This document shows positions 5,674-9,139 of a stretch of DNA of 9,139 bases, one piece after another; the first letter of the stretch is position 1, and every line of letters begins with the position of its first letter. The DNA is from JADHUC01 sp964617665 (GTDB taxonomy: Bacteria > Planctomycetota > Planctomycetia > Pirellulales > Pirellulaceae). Under the pieces are notes generated by a model, which was not told the origin of the DNA, did no database searches, and was given only the letters and a program-made list of their open reading frames with translations. Where the stretch lies: contig CAZUAH010000555.1 of assembly GCA_964617665.1 (NCBI GenBank), positions 1-9,139 on the forward strand. Direction: 5' to 3'. The translations under genes and the position numbers were made by a program.

Positions 5674-7674
5674 TTACCTCAACTCTCGTTGCCAAAGGAA
5701 GATCGAAGGTGTCTTCGGTTTCGGACGCGGGATCTCACTGTCAGACGGGATGTCGGATACAACGTCGTTGTCGGATTCGACCAACGGCTTTGCCTTGCCG
5801 GCAACCAATGTCGCACCTTCGCCAAAGACGCGATTCTTGGTCAGTTCAACGCCCGTGCAATCGTCCGTGGCCAGCATCACTGCAGGTTGACCGGCTCGAC
5901 GCAGAACGAAGACGTTGCCGTGAATGATGTGGTCAAAGGAACACGTCCGTGCATAGATACCCGGCCCTTTGTCGACGATAAACCGATTGTGCAATATCAA
6001 CCAGTTCTCGTTCATCCCGCCCATCCACAGTCCCGATTTCGGCGCACGAAAGTCGCAGTTGTAGATCACGTTCCTGGGACCTTCGGGTCCGTGGGCCTTA
6101 TCCTCCGGCGGCGACGCCCATCCGCCGTGGCCATACGTACCGTGACTGCCTGCAGCATAGACCCTGCAATTCTCGTAGAGGTTTTCGTTGGTCCAGCCCG
6201 CGTGCCATTGGGCATCGCTGCCATGGAAAGTACTGTTGCGAATCACGTTGCCCGACGAAGACCACTGGACGCACGGCGCGTGCCGCATGCGCCACGTGGT
6301 TACGTTGTCCATCAAACAATCGTAGGATCGTTCCCAGCCGACGTATGCCGACCCGCCACCGCCGACGTACCAAGCCCCGTCGAATTGGCAATCACGGATC
6401 TCGCACCATTTTCCACATCGCGAATAGACGGGATGCCGGCCCGCTTTGATGACCTTAACCCCACGTGCCCAGCATTCCCAGGCGTTGGCAAACAGCACGC
6501 CGGTCGTCCAGAGCTTTTGTGTCTGCCCCAAACACAAGTCTTCTACACCGCAGCGACGGATGGGGAATACCTGTTTCGCAAAGCTCCCGTCGACCACAGG
6601 GAAATCAGTACGAAGCGGCTGGTTCAAGCGGATGATTCGGTCGTCCACCTTTTCGACACGGAATTCGTACCGTCGATAGCTGCCCCACTGACAGGCGTTG
6701 CGAACCAGGCGATTCCAACGCTCGGTCGCCGGTGCCTCCAGCGCGATCGCATCGCCCGGTCCTAGCTCGGCCGCTTCCTGCAGCACGATTTGCTGGTCGC
6801 CCCGTCGGCCGTCTTCGGCCAATCGCCAACTCTTGCCGCTTCGTTGGTCGCCAACAAAGAGAATCGCGGCATTACCTTTCGGTTCGTTGGTGTACCGCTG
6901 CCGACCGTCTGCCGAGCGATGTTTTGGGTCGACGTCTACGTGGATTGTCACCTCCCGGCACCGCCCGCCTTGCCACTCAGCGATGCCAGTCAGTTTGTGC
7001 CGGCCAGAACGCGCGGCTCGCAACACCGTGCTGCCAGTCGCCCGCAGCAGATACGTGCCGCCCCAGTGTGCCGATCGTTTTCGCTCGGATACCACTTTGC
7101 CGTCGACTTCGAGGGCTATCCGTTGTAGCCCGTCCGGTGCGGCATGCACTTCGACAAGCGAGTCAGGACCAATCGTCGAACCGTCCTCTGGCTGGAAGAT
7201 GGCGACGCCCTCCGAGACGCCGTATCGAAAGACGAGCTTCGTAGCCTCGGCACCTTGACCGCGAATCACCACATTGTCGTCGATGATCATCACCGGTCGA
7301 TCCAGGTGGTAAGTGCCGGCGCCGAGCACCAACGCACCGCCGCCTAGCTTAGCCACCGTTTGCGCCGCCAACTCCAAGGCTCGACTGTCGTCCCGGTCGT
7401 CATCGGCCTTACCACCGAACTCCTCGATCCGTGCGCACTCAGGCACTTCCGGAATGCCGCCGGGGACGCCGGCAAATCGCCAATCCGGATACACGATGCC
7501 GTCCGGCCCAACGACGTCCGCAGCGGTCAACCGATCCGACTCGTGCGGTTTGATCTTGTACGAGGGATCCCACGGCCGTCCGCTGCCGTCGTCTGCCTCT
7601 GCTGAAGCGACCAGAACGCTACCGCAAAGGGCCATCGCCAGCAGCTTCACACGGTGACGGATCAGAGTTGTCAT
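5674..7674 (-). CDS. secreted right-handed beta-helix protein, pectate-lyase-3-like
   Basis: This 666-residue exported protein has a signal peptide at about 1-27 (core LLAMALCGSVLVASA). The N-terminal pectate-lyase-3 signature follows: FGGKADDDRDDSRA at 86-99 and GGGALVLGAGTYHL at 111-124. About residues 159-249 read as an inserted Ig-like beta-sandwich, starting after QPEDGSTI and ending near VTIHVDVD. Parallel beta-helix coils run roughly from 374 to 618, with repeated N-x-[FV]/C-x-[FV] turn patterns. Mature protein has about 15 Cys, most of them in the helix. Relatives include polysaccharide lyases, glycosidases and non-catalytic binders; I cannot identify catalytic residues. A TTG at 7716 would add 14 residues. 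I prefer ATG 7674 because it has GAGGA 8 bases upstream, starts a standard signal peptide, and leaves out a hairpin at 7694-7715. It is the first gene of an operon with the hydrolase. The role in polysaccharide use is inferred. Confidence 0.87.
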   Translation of the reverse strand: MTTLIRHRVKLLAMALCGSVLVASAEADDGSGRPWDPSYKIKPHESDRLTAADVVGPDGIVYPDWRFAGVPGGIPEVPECARIEEFGGKADDDRDDSRALELAAQTVAKLGGGALVLGAGTYHLDRPVMIIDDNVVIRGQGAEATKLVFRYGVSEGVAIFQPEDGSTIGPDSLVEVHAAPDGLQRIALEVDGKVVSERKRSAHWGGTYLLRATGSTVLRAARSGRHKLTGIAEWQGGRCREVTIHVDVDPKHRSADGRQRYTNEPKGNAAILFVGDQRSGKSWRLAEDGRRGDQQIVLQEAAELGPGDAIALEAPATERWNRLVRNACQWGSYRRYEFRVEKVDDRIIRLNQPLRTDFPVVDGSFAKQVFPIRRCGVEDLCLGQTQKLWTTGVLFANAWECWARGVKVIKAGRHPVYSRCGKWCEIRDCQFDGAWYVGGGGSAYVGWERSYDCLMDNVTTWRMRHAPCVQWSSSGNVIRNSTFHGSDAQWHAGWTNENLYENCRVYAAGSHGTYGHGGWASPPEDKAHGPEGPRNVIYNCDFRAPKSGLWMGGMNENWLILHNRFIVDKGPGIYARTCSFDHIIHGNVFVLRRAGQPAVMLATDDCTGVELTKNRVFGEGATLVAGKAKPLVESDNDVVSDIPSDSEIPRPKPKTPSIFLWQRELR
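5676..5680 (-). promoter_or_regulatory. ribosome binding site overlapping the upstream stop codon
   Basis: On the minus strand GAGGT occupies 5680-5676, and its final T is the first base of the TAA stop (5676-5674) of the beta-helix gene. It sits 6 bases from the ATG at 5669. This supports both the hydrolase start and translational coupling. Confidence 0.8.
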
Positions 7675-7682
7675 GGAACTTA

Positions 7683-7687
7683 TCCTC
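7683..7687 (-). promoter_or_regulatory. ribosome binding site selecting ATG 7674
   Basis: On the minus strand GAGGA at 7687-7683 lies 8 bases before ATG 7674. The longer reading from TTG 7716 has a weaker start codon and would begin within an inverted repeat. Confidence 0.65.
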
Positions 7688-7693
7688 AGACTC

Positions 7694-7715
7694 TGAAGGC
7701 TTGTCCGTGCCTTCA
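7694..7715 (-). promoter_or_regulatory. hairpin in the leader of the beta-helix operon
   Basis: TGAAGGC (7694-7700) and GCCTTCA (7709-7715) form a perfect 7-bp inverted repeat with an 8-base loop. It ends 7 bases before the ribosome binding site of the minus-strand operon. It could be an operator or an mRNA leader structure; nothing shows which. Confidence 0.35.
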
Positions 7716-7820
7716 AACGCTCTCATTAGGGCTCGCATCAGACGCGAATATCTTGAGGTCCGAAGATCCCGTCGTCAAGTCCGCGAAATCCCGCGGCTAT
7801 CGCTTTGACACCGACCCTGC

Positions 7821-7839
7821 CCAAGCAATACTTGCTTGG
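7821..7839. repeat. perfect inverted repeat, 8-bp stem
   Basis: CCAAGCAA (7821-7828) and TTGCTTGG (7832-7839) flank the loop TAC. A second hairpin begins 15 bases later. It lies between divergent genes, where a terminator is not expected. A dispersed palindromic repeat, an operator or part of a small RNA are the options. Confidence 0.5.
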
Positions 7840-7854
7840 CGTACTGCGCTTTTG

Positions 7855-7870
7855 CCTGCCGCAGGGCAGG
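7855..7870. repeat. perfect inverted repeat, 6-bp GC-rich stem
   Basis: CCTGCC (7855-7860) and GGCAGG (7865-7870) flank the loop GCAG. This type of short GC-rich palindrome often recurs between genes in bacterial genomes. No second copy is present in this window. Confidence 0.45.
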
Positions 7871-8020
7871 TAGATATCGCAACTGCCAAGTGCCGAACCC
7901 CCACGCAGGGCATTTCCGTCGGCCGTTCGGAATTGCGTGGTTGGGCTGTAGGCGTTGTAGGAGAGAACCCGGTTTTGAGACCGATGTGGACTGCCGCGTG
8001 ATCGACGTGGTTAGTCAATT

Positions 8021-9133
8021 GTGAGCCGTTTTGTGATTGCACATCTCGACATTGCGATTGTCCTTATCCCTACGATTGCCGCATTGGTATGGCTGTCACT
8101 CTGCGTGCGACGCCTCCGTCAGTCTAAGGAGGCGGCAGAAGCGGCGGACCGCGCCAAGAGTTCGATATTGGCCAGCGTGAGCCATGAACTCCGCACGCCG
8201 CTTGGTGCAATCCTTGGCATGACCGACCTCGTACTGGAAACACGGCTTGATCCGACCCAACGTGAATACCTGGAAATCGCTCGCAATTCCGGCGAGTCCC
8301 TGCTGGAGATCATCAACGTCATTCTGGACTTCTCGAAGATCGATTCAGGCAAACTCGAATTGGAGCGTGCGGCGTTTGATTTGCGTGAAGAGCTGGGTGA
8401 GACCATGAAGTCTCTCGCGTATCGGGCGCACAGCAAGGGATTGGAACTGGCCTGGAGCATCGACGCCGACATGCCCAACGTCGTCGTGGGCGATCGAACG
8501 CGTCTACGTCAGGTGATCGTCAATCTGGTCGGCAATGCCATCAAGTTCACGCACCAGGGCGAAGTGGTGTTGCGAGTACACTGCCAGTCATCATCAGACG
8601 GAGAGGTCGTAGCACGTTTTGCTGTCACCGACACCGGCATCGGCATCCCCGAGGAGAAGCAGTCGCTGATATTCGAAGCCTTCTCTCAAGTCGATGCCAG
8701 CACCGAAAGGCAGTTTGGGGGCACGGGCCTGGGGCTGGCCATATCGTCGCGATTGGTCGACTCCATGGACGGACAGATCGGGGTCGAGAGCCGAGTTGGC
8801 CGAGGCAGCAATTTCTACTTCACCACCCGCTTCTCTCGGTCCGATGACGACCAACTACACGGGCCGTCAACTCCACCCTTCCAGAACAAGGACGTGCGGC
8901 TACTGGTGGTCGACGACAACGATACGAATCGCCGAATTCTACAGCAATCGCTTCACCACTGGGGATTGAGCGTTTTCGCGGCTGCCAATGCTGAGGAGGC
9001 ATGGCAGGCTCTTCGCGATGCCAGCGCTGTTGGCACTCCATTCCAGGCCGTGATCGCCGACATGAGTATGCCTGGCGAGAACGGTTTTTCCCACCGCACT
9101 AAAATTCCGTTGGCGCGGTGCAGGCGGTTGTGA
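8021..9133 (+). CDS. membrane hybrid histidine kinase with a truncated receiver domain
   Basis: This 370-residue reading begins with one predicted membrane helix (about 11-29) and has no sensor domain. A HisKA domain follows directly, with phosphoacceptor His55 in SHELRTP. The ATPase domain has an N box with N168 and N172 (NLVGNAIKFT), G1 DTGIGIP at 204-210, FEAFSQVD at 218-225 and G2 GGTGLGLA at 233-240. A receiver starts near 292 with DDN at 298-300 and phosphoacceptor D347 in ADMSMPG. It loses all family resemblance after NGF (about 356) and stops at 370, roughly half the usual receiver, without its Thr/Ser and Lys. The GTG start at 8021 has no clear ribosome binding site; a TAG at 8012-8014 blocks extension, and GTG 8033 is an alternative. 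The kinase half looks functional. The protein may be damaged at both ends, or the right end may be an insertion or assembly junction. Confidence 0.82.
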   Translation: MSRFVIAHLDIAIVLIPTIAALVWLSLCVRRLRQSKEAAEAADRAKSSILASVSHELRTPLGAILGMTDLVLETRLDPTQREYLEIARNSGESLLEIINVILDFSKIDSGKLELERAAFDLREELGETMKSLAYRAHSKGLELAWSIDADMPNVVVGDRTRLRQVIVNLVGNAIKFTHQGEVVLRVHCQSSSDGEVVARFAVTDTGIGIPEEKQSLIFEAFSQVDASTERQFGGTGLGLAISSRLVDSMDGQIGVESRVGRGSNFYFTTRFSRSDDDQLHGPSTPPFQNKDVRLLVVDDNDTNRRILQQSLHHWGLSVFAAANAEEAWQALRDASAVGTPFQAVIADMSMPGENGFSHRTKIPLARCRRL

Positions 9134-9139
9134 GGCTAA

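Larger units (their letters stand above)
7675..8020. other. divergent intergenic region between the beta-helix operon and the hybrid kinase
   Basis: About 346 bases lie between the two divergent starts. I see no supported gene; a short plus-strand frame ending near 8001 has no recognisable product. The region should hold promoters for both directions. On the minus strand TTGACG at 7778-7773 resembles a -35 box, but the -10 match downstream is weak. On the plus strand AGGAG at 7949-7953 looks like a ribosome binding site with no start codon at proper spacing. Inverted repeats at 7694-7715, 7821-7839 and 7855-7870 are listed separately. Confidence 0.5.

Noticed and set aside
5668..6765. Long plus-strand open frame (365 codons) opposite the beta-helix gene
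   Set aside because: It is antisense to a protein with a clear signal peptide, pectate-lyase-3 motifs and helix repeats. Its own product shows no domain and is rich in Arg and Pro, as expected of a shadow frame in GC-rich DNA.
7855..7870. Start of a CRISPR array or transposon end
   Set aside because: Only one copy of each palindrome is present, with no regular spacers, no transposase and no flanking target duplication seen.
7654..8001. Plus-strand open frame of 115 codons in the divergent region
   Set aside because: It begins inside the opposite-strand signal peptide region, runs through two hairpins, and gives no recognisable protein. The AGGAG at 7949 does not serve it.

Overview
The window looks like chromosomal DNA of a free-living Gram-negative bacterium, most likely a planctomycete of the Pirellulales type. 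This is an inference from overall style: FixL/FixJ-like and hybrid signalling genes, secreted proteins with Sec signals, a secreted beta-helix protein beside a secreted alpha/beta hydrolase, and GTG starts. No rRNA or marker gene is present to settle it. No tRNA, rRNA, CRISPR array or complete mobile element was seen.

Left part, plus strand (1-3595): a PAS-domain sensor histidine kinase of the FixL/NtrB type (193-1458) is followed after 3 bases by its probable partner, a FixJ-like REC-LuxR response regulator (1462-2079). The regulator's ribosome binding site lies inside the last two codons of the kinase. After a 367-base gap holding a palindromic candidate operator comes a receiver-HD-GYP protein (2447-3595) with an apparently intact cyclic-di-GMP phosphodiesterase metal site.

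Middle, plus strand (3596-4814): a candidate sigma-70 promoter and a strong Shine-Dalgarno sequence lead into a secreted protein of unknown function (3693-4784). It consists of two equally spaced copies of one domain, and its C-terminus is His/Cys-rich. A perfect 9-bp hairpin separates it from the convergent genes that follow.

Right-middle, minus strand (4815-7674): an operon of two secreted proteins. The promoter-proximal gene encodes a large right-handed beta-helix protein of the pectate-lyase-3 type with a probable Ig-like insertion. It is translationally coupled to a secreted alpha/beta hydrolase. Together they look like a small extracellular polysaccharide- or ester-processing unit, with unknown substrate.

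Right end, plus strand (8021-9133): a one-helix membrane hybrid histidine kinase has intact kinase domains but a receiver that stops making sense about 60 residues in, close to the window edge. The 346-base divergent region before it holds several perfect inverted repeats.

The genes suggest sensing (two kinases), transcriptional output (FixJ-like), second-messenger output (HD-GYP) and secreted effectors. Only the two gene pairs with nested stop codon and ribosome binding site are supported as units by the sequence. A functional link across the whole window is inference. I found no convincing wholly new system; the duplicated secreted protein is the least explained gene.
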